From: an uncultured bacterium
Lineage (GTDB): Bacteria; Verrucomicrobiota; Lentisphaeria; Victivallales; UBA1829
Reading direction: 5' to 3'
NCBI GenBank assembly: GCA_949292215.1
Contig: CASEYW010000093.1
Span: forward strand, 124,001-188,000
DNA length: 64,000 nt
Shown here piece by piece: positions 9,601-18,342 of the stretch. Made by a program: the position numbers and the translations under genes. A model generated the notes under the pieces. The model made no database searches and was not told the DNA's origin. It was given only the letters and a program-made list of their open reading frames with translations. Position 1 is the stretch's first letter, and every line of letters begins with the position of its first letter.

Positions 9601-10404
9601 TTCGGCATGACGGCGGCTCACCTGAAATTCGGCAAAGGCGACATTCTCTTCTGCCAGGCGGAAGTCACAAAGGCTCTGAAGGACGATTCCGGTGCGGCAC
9701 AATTCGCTCGCAATCTTCTGGAAACGATCCTGAACGACTCCACGCGCCAGTCCGCCTCCGCCTTCACAGGACATCCGCTCCCGAAAGCCGCGCCGCTGGC
9801 AGGAGCAAAAGCCCTTCCGCTCTCCCTGCGGAATGCGGCGAACCGGGGATTTGCGGATCCCGTCGCAAAAGACGGAAAAGGCGGATGGACCGATCAGGGA
9901 CCGACCAACGATCTGGCCCCCTTCCCGACAGGAAAACGCATTTTCAATGGAATCTCCTTCGACATCATCAACCCGGCAGCCAATGGAGGACGTTCCTGTC
10001 TTGTCATCTCCGACAATCCGGATCTGAAATTTCCTGCGGAGTCAAAGGCGATTTCCGTCGGAACGAAACTGAAGCGCATCGTGTTTCTGCACTCCGGCGC
10101 ATGGATGGATGAAGCAAAAAAGACCCATGCAGGCGACTATCTCATCACCTGGGAATCCGGCAGACAGGCTGCCGTCCCCGTCATCGCGGGGGAGAACATC
10201 GGCGACTGGTGGAACGCAGCCTCCAAACGATTTCCTGCTGCGGAATGCGCCTGGAGCGGCATGAACAAAAGCGGCGTGGTCGGAGTCTATCTCTTCGAAT
10301 GGAAGAATCCCCGCCCGGAGGATCCGATCCGCTCCATCGTTCTCAAAGGGAAAAACAATGCGGTCATCGGGCTGATCGCTCTGACCGGGGAGGTCATCCG
10401 CTGA
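6673..10404 (+). CDS. Secreted glycoside hydrolase family 2 protein with a C-terminal NGGRSC module
   Basis: This 1243-residue protein has a signal peptide (residues 1-24), then the GH2 order: sugar-binding beta-sandwich (about 60-220, FTLYINGKKAGT), immunoglobulin-like domain (to about 340) and TIM barrel starting NGKPVMLRGLTHAND. Glu482 in SFGNE is the likely acid/base; Glu581 in VNGETVYMAD is a candidate nucleophile. GH2 enzymes are exo-acting galactosidases, mannosidases or glucuronidases; the specificity is unclear. A ThuA-like or GATase-like segment (LILGGDS, FVENGGRLLVFEQ) and a terminal module of about 180 residues follow. That module recurs in the right-edge gene. ATG 6673 is chosen over 6658 because AAAGGA sits 6 bp upstream of it. 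A strong terminator follows. Confidence 0.87.
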   Translation: MNRPLLALTGILAGFSLLLPAAVPAPETYNPDLTKSDIYLPHLKRTPLSGWWKVKKVSSDRKNHLDDEGTRKQYYAPDFDDSAWQRDLVPNDIHVPFLIKLPKVTDWNGMWTALPRTVREWGGVAWFRRTFQAPQMKQGERAVLTFEEVAGDFTLYINGKKAGTGTPYYPPVDYKGGHIPQCFDITHMLRPGKNTIALRLFHNGHPVRWGWAGKAGILDLVYLDIRPPAYTANILVTTEKNLTDVHFDCLLSGSEKSVDTDGWTGEIFEWNSGKKAAAVRFGKRRTENGMSLVSGTAHMTNPKLWSCESPFLYGIRVRNAQGAVTGVQRFGVRRLEVRDGNFVLNGKPVMLRGLTHANDAYALWRHGWLYALRTNQNDIYRRYWQILGGDAHVNHIRIHSSTLTRLQYDILDEYGILIADELAYPETAIKTPERADQIAVKGFDGACDKTGALRPEFLRKTKERIFNSYSHPSICMYSFGNEIRQYDDPRVEKLLNNLYDLYHKVDRQQRPVTNSSGRFWKDATNVKEMFEREKFDYVDTHDYTGSINNFPLAYCEPVARNFIQAVRKYSGKQMLPIVNGETVYMADHYYGDVFDGIWKNENDPQPDWDKLLYMLNRWGRERKDQSFLSYYWVRNWGSKWYKFRRPLGRGIYTERILEAYRKCWPEYDGYETLSGAYFSMSNAWPFDRIELKKNEAFPYLARVNAPTIAIPDYIAPNRFTGEPLSVKTTIVNNRETDLEGIRFEAEIERDGKRCTDFSQEIGPLPSNGTKLITLQMTMPKEPGRYRLVWRLRSGKTLLNERDRELNLRNRKDVFRPIQTKEKVALYDATSVFGGLKPYSTLKTLKAFGVEHTVLRKLENLNRFDVLILGGDSIDGQVQENAAAIRAFVENGGRLLVFEQSFIGRIPFLPELEYVLAGPGQFSEVLKADHPALKALNQQDFFCWNQNDWSVYRHYITPISRAALMTGGDTTQWGSDHFGMTAAHLKFGKGDILFCQAEVTKALKDDSGAAQFARNLLETILNDSTRQSASAFTGHPLPKAAPLAGAKALPLSLRNAANRGFADPVAKDGKGGWTDQGPTNDLAPFPTGKRIFNGISFDIINPAANGGRSCLVISDNPDLKFPAESKAISVGTKLKRIVFLHSGAWMDEAKKTHAGDYLITWESGRQAAVPVIAGENIGDWWNAASKRFPAAECAWSGMNKSGVVGVYLFEWKNPRPEDPIRSIVLKGKNNAVIGLIALTGEVIR

Positions 10405-10442
10405 TCAAACATCTCCCGAACGACCGTCTTTCCAGAAACCCG

Positions 10443-10488
10443 ACGGCGCCGATCCGGAAATCTCCGGGATCGGCGCCGTTCTTTCTTT
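10443..10488 (+). terminator. Rho-independent terminator of cassette A
   Basis: A 12-bp GC-rich stem (ACGGCGCCGATC pairing with GATCGGCGCCGT) carries an inner paired CGGA/TCCG and is followed by the T-rich run TCTTTCTTT. It lies 38 bp after the GH2 stop. Confidence 0.9.
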
Positions 10489-10514
10489 CCGGGAACGGAC
10501 GACAAAGCGCAAGA

Positions 10515-10616
10515 CTGATTAATCAACTGATTAATCAACTGATTAATAAAAAGATAAAACAAAATTCATTTTTTATTAAATCACCTATTGACAACTGATT
10601 AATAATATGCTATAAT
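10515..10616 (+). promoter_or_regulatory. Perfect extended sigma70 promoter with a four-copy palindromic operator array
   Basis: CTGATTAATCAA occurs at 10515-10526 and 10527-10538, and CTGATTAATAAA at 10539-10550, a strict 12-bp period. A fourth copy, CTGATTAATAAT, lies at 10595-10606. The core TGATTAATCA is itself a perfect palindrome in the first two copies. The fourth copy sits inside the 17-bp spacer of a perfect promoter, TTGACA (10588-10593) and TATAAT (10611-10616), which also has an extended -10 TGC. Binding there would block RNA polymerase. The regulator gene begins at 10641, so autoregulation is the simplest reading. Confidence 0.85.
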
Positions 10617-10640
10617 ATATCCCAGAAACGAGGATACATC

Positions 10641-12017
10641 ATGTCAAATATCACAAAAATCATGACATTCACTTCCACGGTGGAACAGCTGATCCGAAGC
10701 AGAGCGCCCGGATTCACAGACCGGCTGCCCGGACAGCGCGAACTGGCCACCCGCTTCAATCTCTCGCAGAGTCTGGTGCATATCGGAATGACGGAACTGA
10801 AAAACCGCGGCATCATTGAGATTGAGCCGTACAGAGGAGCTTCCGTAGCTCGCCGGCAGCCGGAGAAAGAGACGGGGTCCTCTGCCGGAACAGAGCTGGC
10901 GGTTGCAGTCTGCGAAGACAATCCCCGGCAGCGCTCCTTCTGGCTCTGTGCCGTTCAGCACTTTGAACGGACTGCGCCGGATGTCCGGATCACCACCCGT
11001 TTCGTCCCCTCCAAACAGCCTCTGGAACAAGCCGCTTTCGGCCCGCGCAACACCGTCATTGTCCGCCCGGACGACTGGAGGAACATCCCCCTTCCCTGCG
11101 TTCCGCTCTCCGAAGTGTTTCCGGAGGAAAAACTTGCAGATCTTCAATCCCGTCTTCTTCCCGGACTGCACAATGCGGACTGGAGCATCACACTGCCGTT
11201 CCAGCTTCAGGTGATGGCGCAGATTTACAGTGCCGCAGGAGTCTCGGAAACACCGCCGGATGATTTTCCCGCCTATCTCGAGTGGATCTCCCGGAATTAC
11301 GGACCGCATTCCCTCCCTGTGCAGAATCTGGATCTGCTCCGGGACTGCTGCGGCATCGACCGCGCCGCAATGCTCCTTCCTGAAAACGGCTCACTTTCTT
11401 CCGAACTTTTTCTGTTTCTGAAATCCCTCGAAACCATCGGCAGGGAACAGCTCATGGAACCCGCCTGCGAGAAAGACGGCGACCAGATCCGCTTTCTGCT
11501 GGAAAAACGCATCCGCACGGCAGAGGTATTCTCCCACCGCTGGACGGAACGCGGCATCTTCCAGAATGAAGAATACCGTTTTGTGCGCCCCAGAAGTTCC
11601 GCAAGACGCAGAAGAATGCCGCACTTCCTCTCCGTCGCCATTCTGGCGGGATATGAAAAGATCTCCGAAGCGGAACGCCGATGGTTTGAATTTCTTGCAG
11701 GCCCGGAGTTCCAGATTCTCCAGATGCGGGAAGGTCTCGGACTCTCCCCTTACACAGATTTTCTGAAAAATTCCTGCGGAGAGCGTCTCCGGGACATCGC
11801 CGAATGGGTCCTCCGCACCGATTTCGACGACAACCGGGAACCTCTGCTCGAAACGGTCTGGAGCGAACTTCTCCGGAATCTGCGCCGAAAAGTCATTCTT
11901 CCCCTGATCTTCGGGCAGATGAGCGCGGAAGAAGCCGCCGGGATTATCCGGGAAAACCATCTCCTCGATTCGAACGCCATCCGGCAGCGCATCGCGGAAC
12001 AGCTTCAGATCAACTGA
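10641..12017 (+). CDS. GntR-type regulator fused to a solute-binding-protein-like domain (cassette B)
   Basis: The 458-residue protein starts with a GntR winged helix: LPGQRELATRFNLSQSLVHIGMTELKNRGIIEIEPYRGASVA, about residues 30-70. The remaining 370 residues look like a family 1 extracellular solute-binding protein without a signal peptide (WSITLPFQLQVMAQIY, PAYLEWISRNYG, a Trp/Phe-rich C-terminal lobe). That suggests a cytoplasmic oligosaccharide sensor; this part is inferred from pattern rather than a diagnostic motif. A GAGG site precedes the ATG. It lies downstream of its operator array and 59 bp before the glycosidase gene it probably controls. Confidence 0.75.
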   Translation: MSNITKIMTFTSTVEQLIRSRAPGFTDRLPGQRELATRFNLSQSLVHIGMTELKNRGIIEIEPYRGASVARRQPEKETGSSAGTELAVAVCEDNPRQRSFWLCAVQHFERTAPDVRITTRFVPSKQPLEQAAFGPRNTVIVRPDDWRNIPLPCVPLSEVFPEEKLADLQSRLLPGLHNADWSITLPFQLQVMAQIYSAAGVSETPPDDFPAYLEWISRNYGPHSLPVQNLDLLRDCCGIDRAAMLLPENGSLSSELFLFLKSLETIGREQLMEPACEKDGDQIRFLLEKRIRTAEVFSHRWTERGIFQNEEYRFVRPRSSARRRRMPHFLSVAILAGYEKISEAERRWFEFLAGPEFQILQMREGLGLSPYTDFLKNSCGERLRDIAEWVLRTDFDDNREPLLETVWSELLRNLRRKVILPLIFGQMSAEEAAGIIRENHLLDSNAIRQRIAEQLQIN

Positions 12018-12076
12018 ACCTGAAAAGACCATATACATGAAACGAATTATAAATAGTAATTCTTGAAAGGCAGATT

Positions 12077-15000
12077 ATGAAACGATTTCTACCGGTGCTT
12101 CTGTTCTGGCCGCTGGAGCTTCTGCCGCTTGGAGCAGAGGAAAGCATGGAGCTCAACGCGTTCACCACGCCCCGCGCGTATGTTCACAACGGCGACAAGG
12201 TAAATCAGACACTGCGCCATTCCGCCAGCGGCCCGGAAGGACGGCCCGCAACCCGTCTGACCTGGGATTCGTCAAAGAAGAACTATGCGGAACTCAATCT
12301 GCGGAACGCTCCGGTCTTTTCTGAACGCTCCGCGCCGGAAGTGGAACTCCACTATTATTCCGACGGCGGCGGACAGGTGAACACGTTCGGGTTCCGGATG
12401 TTCGATGCGAAAAACGAATGCTTCCAATGGATCGTTCCCGCGCACGACACCACGCCGGGCTGGAAGACCATCCGCGCGACCCTTGCCCCTGACAGATTCA
12501 CCGACAGCTGGGGAAACCGGAAAACCGGCAAAGTCGAACTGCCGCTCCGGCTGATCGGATTTGCCGTCGGCTATGCCCCCGGATCTTCCGGCCCGGTCTG
12601 GTTCGGGACCATGCGCTGCCGGATCCCGGAAAAGCGTCCGACGCTCTCCGTCCTGACCCATCGCTGGGATTTCGACGGATACGCGGAACGCTGGAACTCC
12701 TGGGGCGTCACGCGCATGAAAGAGAAACGGGTCCGCGCACAGGAACGGGGAAACATCTATCTCAACGAGCGGATGTTCTCTCTGCGCCCCATTTCCGAAC
12801 CGGATGCGATTCAACTGAACTGCACGCTGAAGTCGGGAGAAGCGGAGGTGTACCTCACGCTCTTCGACGGAAAAGGGAAACAGACGGCTCTTCCTCCGCA
12901 GCGTCTTTCCCGGAAAAGCGACGGTGTCCGCTGGAATATCAGAACTCTTCCGCCTCCCCTGAAGTTCTCGCTTCTGCGGTTCCGCACGCTCTCCGACAAG
13001 GCAGACCTCCATCTCCGGTCGCTGGAGGTTTGGGAACGGAAGGCACCCGAAGCCGCGGTAAGCGTGACTGTGGACACGGGGCATCCTCTGCATCTGATTC
13101 TTCCGGGGAAAGAGAGAAAAGCCGAGCTACGTCTGGAAAACCGCTCAAAACGGCCGCTCCATCTGGAATCCGAGTTTGAAATTGCCGATTTCTTCGGCAA
13201 AGTCGGATCATTCTCCCGGAAACTGGAATTTGCTCCGCGACAGACGAAATCCATCTCTCTGCCGGTCGACACCTATCCCCGGGACGGCATCTTCACGGTT
13301 CATTACACCTTCCGGGAAAGCGGTTCCGCCGAATCGTTCCGCGGGGAGCGCACGTTTGCACGCATGATTCCCGCCGGACCGACTCCGAAAATCGACACCG
13401 CCGACCAACGGAATTTTCTTTTCGGCATCTGCACCCATTCGGAACGCTGGAGCCGGCGCGACCGTGAACTGGAAGCGCTCTCCGCCGCCCTGAGCGGAGC
13501 CAAGATCATCCGCAACTCCGTCGGCTGGGGTGAGATTCAGCCGAAAAAAGACGTCTGGAACTATGGGATGTTCGATGAGCTTGTCTCCCTCTACGGCAAG
13601 TACGGCATCGAACTTCAGGGAGGCTTCGGCCTCTGTGCCGGATGGGGCAAGGCCCCCGACGCGAAACTCCGCAGCGGCAAGCCCGATCCCATGAACAACG
13701 GACGTTCCATGCCGGAACTCAATGCGTGGACCGAATATGTCCGCAGGACCGTTGCAAGATACCGCAAGGACATCCGTTACTGGGAGGTCTGGAACGAACC
13801 CGATCTGGCTCACTTCGCCAACTTCGGCGTGGAGGATTATCTCCGTCTTCAGGAGGCGTCGCACCGTGCCGCGCGGGAGGCTTCGCCCTCGGTTCTTGTC
13901 ATGAACGGCGGATTCGCCGGACTCGGAAACGCGGCTCAGATCCAGTATCAGAAAACCTTCCTGGAACGCGGAAAGGGAACGTTCGATCTTCATGCGTTCC
14001 ACCAGCACGGGGATTTCCGCTACTACAGAAAAATCATCGACGAGGTCTTTCTTCCCATGCGCAGACAGACCGGGACGGACCGCATCCCCTGGTACGCCAA
14101 CGAAACCGCCATGCACTCTCTCGGCGGACAGGATTACGCTCAGGCGGAAACCCTCTTCAAAAAGCTGATTCATTCCCGGGCGCGGGGCGCGGCGGGATAT
14201 ACCTGGTATGATCTCCGCAATGACGGATTCAGCGTCACCGATGCGGAACATAATTACGGCATGATGACCAATGATTTTTACCCGAAAGCCGTTTATCCCG
14301 CCTATGCCGCCCTCGTCCGGCTTTACCGGGAGATGGAATTTCTGCGGGAACTCAAACCGGCGGCCGGGGAATATCTCTATCTCTTCCGGTCACGGAACGG
14401 ACGGGAACTTGCGGCGGCGGCATGGAGGGAACCCGTCGAGGCCTCTTTCTCCGGAATGCTGTTTGCCGGTGTCACGGACGCCACATCGCTGGAGATTGCC
14501 GATCTCATGGGCAACCGCCGTCCGCTCTCTCTCCGGAACGGCCGCTTTCTCCATCAAAGCGCCAGAATCCCGGAAACGATTCTGCTTCACAACGCCACCA
14601 CGCTCTCGTTTGTCCCTGTTCTCCGCACGGAAGCATGCGGACTTGCAGCGGAGGGGCGAACCTTCCGTGTCCGCGCCGAACTGAAAAACCCGTTCGATTC
14701 CGAACTGGCAGTCAGGCTGAAACTGAACGCGCCGGAACCGTTCCGGGTTTCCGCCGGAACCGAACGTCTTCTGAAGGCGGCACCGGGGAAAACAGCCTCC
14801 GCGGAATTCGAGCTTCATACCGGCAAAATGGAGGACAACGGCTTCCGGCCTTACCGCATCGCCTTCCGGGCGGAAACCGCCGACGGATCCGCCGCCGAAC
14901 TGGGACTTCCGATCTATCCGGCAAAACGACTCTCCGGGAAAAAGAACGGGAAACAGCCGGATTTTCTTCTGAATCATCGCGGACAGGTGGTCTCTCTGTA

Positions 15001-15523
15001 TGACAAAGTTCCCGGCCGCTCCATCTGGCAGGGGCCGGAGGATCTCTCCGCCGAGGTCCGCTGCGGACTCAATGAAAAGGCATTTCTGGTCACAGCGGCC
15101 GTGCGTGATGACATCCACCTTCCGCTGGGCAGCGGCAAACAGCTCTGGCAAGGCGACTCGATCCAGCTGTTCCTGGAACTTCCGGGACGGGGAGTCTGGG
15201 TCGCGGGCGGAGCGCTGAATCACGCGGGAAAAGCGGAAAAATGGATCTGGAACACACCGTCCGGCTGTTCCGCGGAACGAGCCCTTTCCGCACTGAAGTT
15301 CCAGGCGGAACGGAAAAACGGTCTGACCATCTATACCGTCCGGATCCCGCGCCGGGAATTTGATTTAACCGATCAACTGCTGAAAGGAGGATTCCGGTTC
15401 AACCTGCTGATCAACGACGCAGATACGGAACGCGACGGTCGCGAAGGATGGATCCGCATCGCGCCGGGAGCGGGGGATGAGGTTGCCCCCCTTCATTACC
15501 CGATCGTCTTTTTCTCCCGCTGA
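12077..15523 (+). CDS. Large secreted clan-A glycosidase with C-terminal CBM9/DOMON-like domain (cassette B)
   Basis: This 1148-residue protein has a signal peptide (about residues 1-20), N-terminal beta-rich regions, and a TIM barrel from about residue 445 ([12 protein letters not shown]). The barrel carries WEVWNEPD with Glu574 as likely acid/base and WYANETAM with Glu676 as likely nucleophile. The order and spacing fit clan GH-A families such as GH39; exact family and substrate are uncertain. The C-terminal 190 residues ([28 protein letters not shown]) resemble the CBM9/DOMON carbohydrate-binding fold. GAAAGG lies ahead of the ATG. A tiny open frame at 12037-12066 and a short inverted repeat GAATTA/TAATTC (12044-12062) precede it. 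Confidence 0.83.
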   Translation: MKRFLPVLLFWPLELLPLGAEESMELNAFTTPRAYVHNGDKVNQTLRHSASGPEGRPATRLTWDSSKKNYAELNLRNAPVFSERSAPEVELHYYSDGGGQVNTFGFRMFDAKNECFQWIVPAHDTTPGWKTIRATLAPDRFTDSWGNRKTGKVELPLRLIGFAVGYAPGSSGPVWFGTMRCRIPEKRPTLSVLTHRWDFDGYAERWNSWGVTRMKEKRVRAQERGNIYLNERMFSLRPISEPDAIQLNCTLKSGEAEVYLTLFDGKGKQTALPPQRLSRKSDGVRWNIRTLPPPLKFSLLRFRTLSDKADLHLRSLEVWERKAPEAAVSVTVDTGHPLHLILPGKERKAELRLENRSKRPLHLESEFEIADFFGKVGSFSRKLEFAPRQTKSISLPVDTYPRDGIFTVHYTFRESGSAESFRGERTFARMIPAGPTPKIDTADQRNFLFGICTHSERWSRRDRELEALSAALSGAKIIRNSVGWGEIQPKKDVWNYGMFDELVSLYGKYGIELQGGFGLCAGWGKAPDAKLRSGKPDPMNNGRSMPELNAWTEYVRRTVARYRKDIRYWEVWNEPDLAHFANFGVEDYLRLQEASHRAAREASPSVLVMNGGFAGLGNAAQIQYQKTFLERGKGTFDLHAFHQHGDFRYYRKIIDEVFLPMRRQTGTDRIPWYANETAMHSLGGQDYAQAETLFKKLIHSRARGAAGYTWYDLRNDGFSVTDAEHNYGMMTNDFYPKAVYPAYAALVRLYREMEFLRELKPAAGEYLYLFRSRNGRELAAAAWREPVEASFSGMLFAGVTDATSLEIADLMGNRRPLSLRNGRFLHQSARIPETILLHNATTLSFVPVLRTEACGLAAEGRTFRVRAELKNPFDSELAVRLKLNAPEPFRVSAGTERLLKAAPGKTASAEFELHTGKMEDNGFRPYRIAFRAETADGSAAELGLPIYPAKRLSGKKNGKQPDFLLNHRGQVVSLYDKVPGRSIWQGPEDLSAEVRCGLNEKAFLVTAAVRDDIHLPLGSGKQLWQGDSIQLFLELPGRGVWVAGGALNHAGKAEKWIWNTPSGCSAERALSALKFQAERKNGLTIYTVRIPRREFDLTDQLLKGGFRFNLLINDADTERDGREGWIRIAPGAGDEVAPLHYPIVFFSR

Positions 15524-15532
15524 TTCCCGGGA

Positions 15533-15604
15533 GCGGACGCGTCTCCTTCCGGGGAGTCCGCGGCAGAAAGGATTTCAAAAAGCCGGTTCTCCCGGAGAGC
15601 CGGC
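15533..15604 (+). other. Two intercistronic stem-loops between the glycosidase and pseudopilin genes
   Basis: The first hairpin (15533-15561) pairs GCGGAC with GTCCGC plus an inner TCTCC/GGGGA. The second (15582-15604) pairs GCCGGTTCTC with GAGAGCCGGC around a CCG loop. Neither has a U-tract, so they look more like mRNA processing or stability elements than terminators. They may set different levels for the two genes. Confidence 0.6.
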
Positions 15605-15665
15605 CGCAGAGAAAAACAAACGCGGAGTTCCGAAACGGCTCCGCATAAAAAAAAGGATACAAATC

Positions 15666-16394
15666 ATGAAAAAGAAACTGGGTTTCACACTCATAGAGCT
15701 CCTCGTGGTAATTGCCGTAATCGCGATTCTTGCCGGACTTCTGATGCCGGCGCTGAACAAGGCGCGCACCAAAGCGAGATCTCTGGCATGTCTCAGCAAT
15801 CTCAAACAGATCGGCATTGCGATCGTGCAGTATGAGGACGGCGAGTTCTTCCCGCCCCGGAAACAGCCGACCGTGACCAGCGGCTGCGCAACCTGGGAGG
15901 AATTTGTCGTTCAGGGCATGGGTGGAAACGGAGGCCATGAGAACCGTTTTCAACTTTCCGTGAAATACCTTGCCTGTCCTCTGGATCCGCTTCCGGCCGC
16001 AGGCGGGAAAAAGACCAAGATGAGCTATGTCTTCAACTCCGGCGATGCCAATACTTCCGGCAACATTCTGACCATGAATGACGTCCCGGTCTACCCGGAA
16101 CAGGCGTTCCGTCTTGACCGCATCCGCGGCACCTACGGACGGAACAAGGACAGAGGCGGCGACACCGTCCTCATTACGGACCGCATCTCGACCGGAGGCG
16201 GCACGGAAAACCAGTACAGCCAGGGCCCCACGGCAATCTGGTGGGATTTCAACAAAGACAACGGACACCCGAATCTGCTGGGAGAACGCAACGCTCTGAT
16301 GGCGGGAATGCACGCCAGGAACATTCCATCCGCTCCGTTCATCAGCGGCAGCGAACCGCAGATCCGGGAATACTTCTCCTGGAAGCTGAAATAA
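15666..16394 (+). CDS. Pseudopilin-like secreted protein lacking the usual C-terminal DG (cassette B)
   Basis: This 242-residue protein has the prepilin N-terminus [21 protein letters not shown] (from about residue 6) and the [22 protein letters not shown] helix. The conserved LACPLD segment (LYCP-like) follows, and the C-terminus has [16 protein letters not shown] where relatives have H-X9-DG. The His is kept but DG is replaced by SG at altered spacing. AAAAGGA precedes the ATG at 15666; the longer frame from 15477 lies inside the glycosidase gene and intercistronic hairpins and is rejected. It is the last gene of cassette B. Confidence 0.85.
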   Translation: MKKKLGFTLIELLVVIAVIAILAGLLMPALNKARTKARSLACLSNLKQIGIAIVQYEDGEFFPPRKQPTVTSGCATWEEFVVQGMGGNGGHENRFQLSVKYLACPLDPLPAAGGKKTKMSYVFNSGDANTSGNILTMNDVPVYPEQAFRLDRIRGTYGRNKDRGGDTVLITDRISTGGGTENQYSQGPTAIWWDFNKDNGHPNLLGERNALMAGMHARNIPSAPFISGSEPQIREYFSWKLK

Positions 16395-16506
16395 GAACAG
16401 AGGGCGGAATTGATTTCCGTTCCGGCAAGTCCGGAATGTACGGAAATGCAGCGGCGGTTCGGTACGCGGTTTTCTCCACGGGACCCCGGAATCCGAACCG
16501 GCGCAT

Positions 16507-16548
16507 CAGATCGGGACCGATCACCGGACTGCCATCGGTCCCGATCTG
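16507..16548. terminator. 15-bp perfect stem-loop between convergent genes
   Basis: CAGATCGGGACCGAT (16507-16521) pairs perfectly with 16534-16548 around a 12-nt loop. It lies between the plus-strand pseudopilin (ends 16394) and the minus-strand permease (ends 16604). It has no U-tract on either side, so it may act as a bidirectional RNA 3'-end or block element rather than a classic intrinsic terminator. The rest of 16395-16603 shows no gene. Confidence 0.6.
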
Positions 16549-16603
16549 CATCGATTCCCGCATCTGAGAACGCGGCATCGGATGTTTTCCTGCCCTCTCC
16601 TTT

Positions 16604-17518
16604 TCAACGGCAGGGATGCTTCCCGGCATACCATGTAAAAAACGCCAGATACGCCGTCAGGACGACGGCAATCACCAGCATCAGGAAGCGGCTCAACACA
16701 GGGAATCCATACATATTCAGGAGCGTATTCACAGGAATTGTCCCGGCGATTGCGGCAAAACTCTTATGAATATGCTGGGCGTATCCGGCATCGTACACAA
16801 TCCGGTGCATTCTCGCGCCGAGCGGAAAACCGAAAATGCCGCCGAGCGCCACCAGCATCGAAATGCCGAACACCTTCCAGTTGAAACCGGATTGATGAAG
16901 CAGATACGTCACGCCTCCGGTCAGGGTCGTAACCAGCACCAGCATCCGGACAATCCGGCTCGTATAGTATTCCGGCACCCGGAATCCGGAAGTCAGAAGA
17001 GGACGGATGAAGATTCCTCCGCCAAGTCCCAGCATGGAAGACACGATTCCCGTTGCAATCCCGGTACCGAAGGCGATTCCCGTTTTTTTCGGAGTGATCT
17101 CCGGCATCCGGTCATCGTAGCAGGCGGTACGGCTGAGCATCGTCTGGACAACGATGAAGGAAATGAAGAAGATCAGCAGCCACTGCAGCGGACGCGCGCT
17201 CCCGAAATAACCGATCATTCTTTCGTTGATCGCCTTTCCAAGCAGAGAGGTTGCCATTGCGCCGATGCCAATCGGAATCGCGAGGGATCGTCCCGGTTCT
17301 CCACGTTTCCAGCCGATCTCGGGAGCCTGTTTCACGACGGTCAGAATCGTGGACGGCACCATCTGCAGAAGTCCGATGCCGACCGCCTCCAGCGGAGCCA
17401 TCCCCATGATCAGCATGGTCGGAACCACGATCCAGCCGCATCCGACCCCCCAGTATCCCCCCGACATCATCCCGATGAAACCGATCACCGGGCCGACAAT
17501 CCAGATCAGATCACCCAT
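16604..17518 (-). CDS. TauE/SafE-family membrane permease (sulfite/organosulfur anion exporter type)
   Basis: This 304-residue polytopic protein has about eight hydrophobic segments and two related halves, each with a Gly-rich signature (GGYWGVGCGWIVVPTML and GLGGGIFIRPLL). This is the TauE/SafE (DUF81) pattern. Family members move sulfite, sulfoacetate or other small anions. It overlaps the esterase gene upstream by 8 bp, so it belongs to the esterase operon. That context hints at export of an anion released from a substituted glycan, but this is inference. Confidence 0.85.
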   Translation of the reverse strand: MGDLIWIVGPVIGFIGMMSGGYWGVGCGWIVVPTMLIMGMAPLEAVGIGLLQMVPSTILTVVKQAPEIGWKRGEPGRSLAIPIGIGAMATSLLGKAINERMIGYFGSARPLQWLLIFFISFIVVQTMLSRTACYDDRMPEITPKKTGIAFGTGIATGIVSSMLGLGGGIFIRPLLTSGFRVPEYYTSRIVRMLVLVTTLTGGVTYLLHQSGFNWKVFGISMLVALGGIFGFPLGARMHRIVYDAGYAQHIHKSFAAIAGTIPVNTLLNMYGFPVLSRFLMLVIAVVLTAYLAFFTWYAGKHPCR

Positions 17519-18293
17519 TGAGTCTCTCCTTCCGGATCTCCGCCATAAAGTTCAGAAGCAGAGTGTCGCAGGAAGCGAAGGCGCCTCCGTGATCGTGCCC
17601 CGAAAGAGCGTAATGTTTCGCACAGGTGTGTCCGAGAGAACGGAGAGTCGCCGCAAGAAAGGCGTTTTCCTCGGGACGCGCCGGCATGTCGAGCCCGGAT
17701 TCGCCCGTTATGAAAATCACCGGAGGAATCTCGCATGAAGCATGGAACAGCGGAGCATATTCGTCGATCACCGGTTCATACGCGGACTGAAGGTAATGCA
17801 GATCGTTCTTGAGTTGAAAATGAGTTGTCATCTGCCCGGAGACCAGCAGAAGAGCGGCAATTTTGTTCCGATCGCTCCCGCAGCGTCTCAACAGCTCAGG
17901 AGCCATGCCGACCATTGCCGCAAGATAGGCGCCCGCGCTCATCCCGCCGAGAAAAAAACACCGGGGATCGCCTCCATATTCCCGAATATGCTCCAGCAGA
18001 AAGGCTGTACTCTTCGCGGCATCGTCGAGGGAATCCGTGCTTTTGAATTCGGCTCCCGAGGTGCGGTAACGAACTTCCGCGGTTGCATATTCGCCGTTCC
18101 AGAATCCGGAGGGGCATTCGCGGAAATCGCCGGTCATGCCCCCGCCGTGGAACCAGGCAATCAAAGGAAAGCCGGTCTTTCCCTTCGGCAGTGTCAGATA
18201 GATCTCCTGCTGCTTCCAATCGCCGTAGCGGAGAATTTTCTGTGTATACAGTTCCGGATGTTCATTCCGGAACTCTTTCCATTCGCCTTTCAT
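17511..18293 (-). CDS. Alpha/beta hydrolase, esterase of the HGGG/GxSAG type (paralogue 1)
   Basis: This 260-residue cytoplasmic protein has the oxyanion motif FHGGGMTG, the nucleophile elbow GGMSAGAYLA and a C-terminal SGHDHGG with the likely catalytic His. The conserved segments HFQLK and DEYAPL are shared with the next two genes. The fold matches carbohydrate esterases and acyl hydrolases of the COG0657 group. ATG 18293 is chosen because AAAGGA lies 6 bp upstream. The 15-mer at 18295-18309 just before the start is identical to that before paralogue 3 (19987-20001), evidence of duplication. There is no signal peptide. Confidence 0.85.
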   Translation of the reverse strand: MKGEWKEFRNEHPELYTQKILRYGDWKQQEIYLTLPKGKTGFPLIAWFHGGGMTGDFRECPSGFWNGEYATAEVRYRTSGAEFKSTDSLDDAAKSTAFLLEHIREYGGDPRCFFLGGMSAGAYLAAMVGMAPELLRRCGSDRNKIAALLLVSGQMTTHFQLKNDLHYLQSAYEPVIDEYAPLFHASCEIPPVIFITGESGLDMPARPEENAFLAATLRSLGHTCAKHYALSGHDHGGAFASCDTLLLNFMAEIRKERLNG

Positions 18294-18342
18294 CTTCCAT
18301 CCTTTTCGACTCACGCCCGGAGAGACCGGGAGTTTGTTCTGT

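Noticed and set aside
7879-9774. 631-codon open frame on the minus strand
   Set aside because: It is the mirror of the GH2 gene on the plus strand, which has a signal peptide, GH2 motifs, a Shine-Dalgarno and a terminator. GC-rich codon use leaves long antisense frames open.
16616-17521. 301-codon plus-strand frame antisense to the TauE-type permease
   Set aside because: It is rich in Gln/His/Arg, as shadows of membrane-protein genes are, and has no ribosome binding site.
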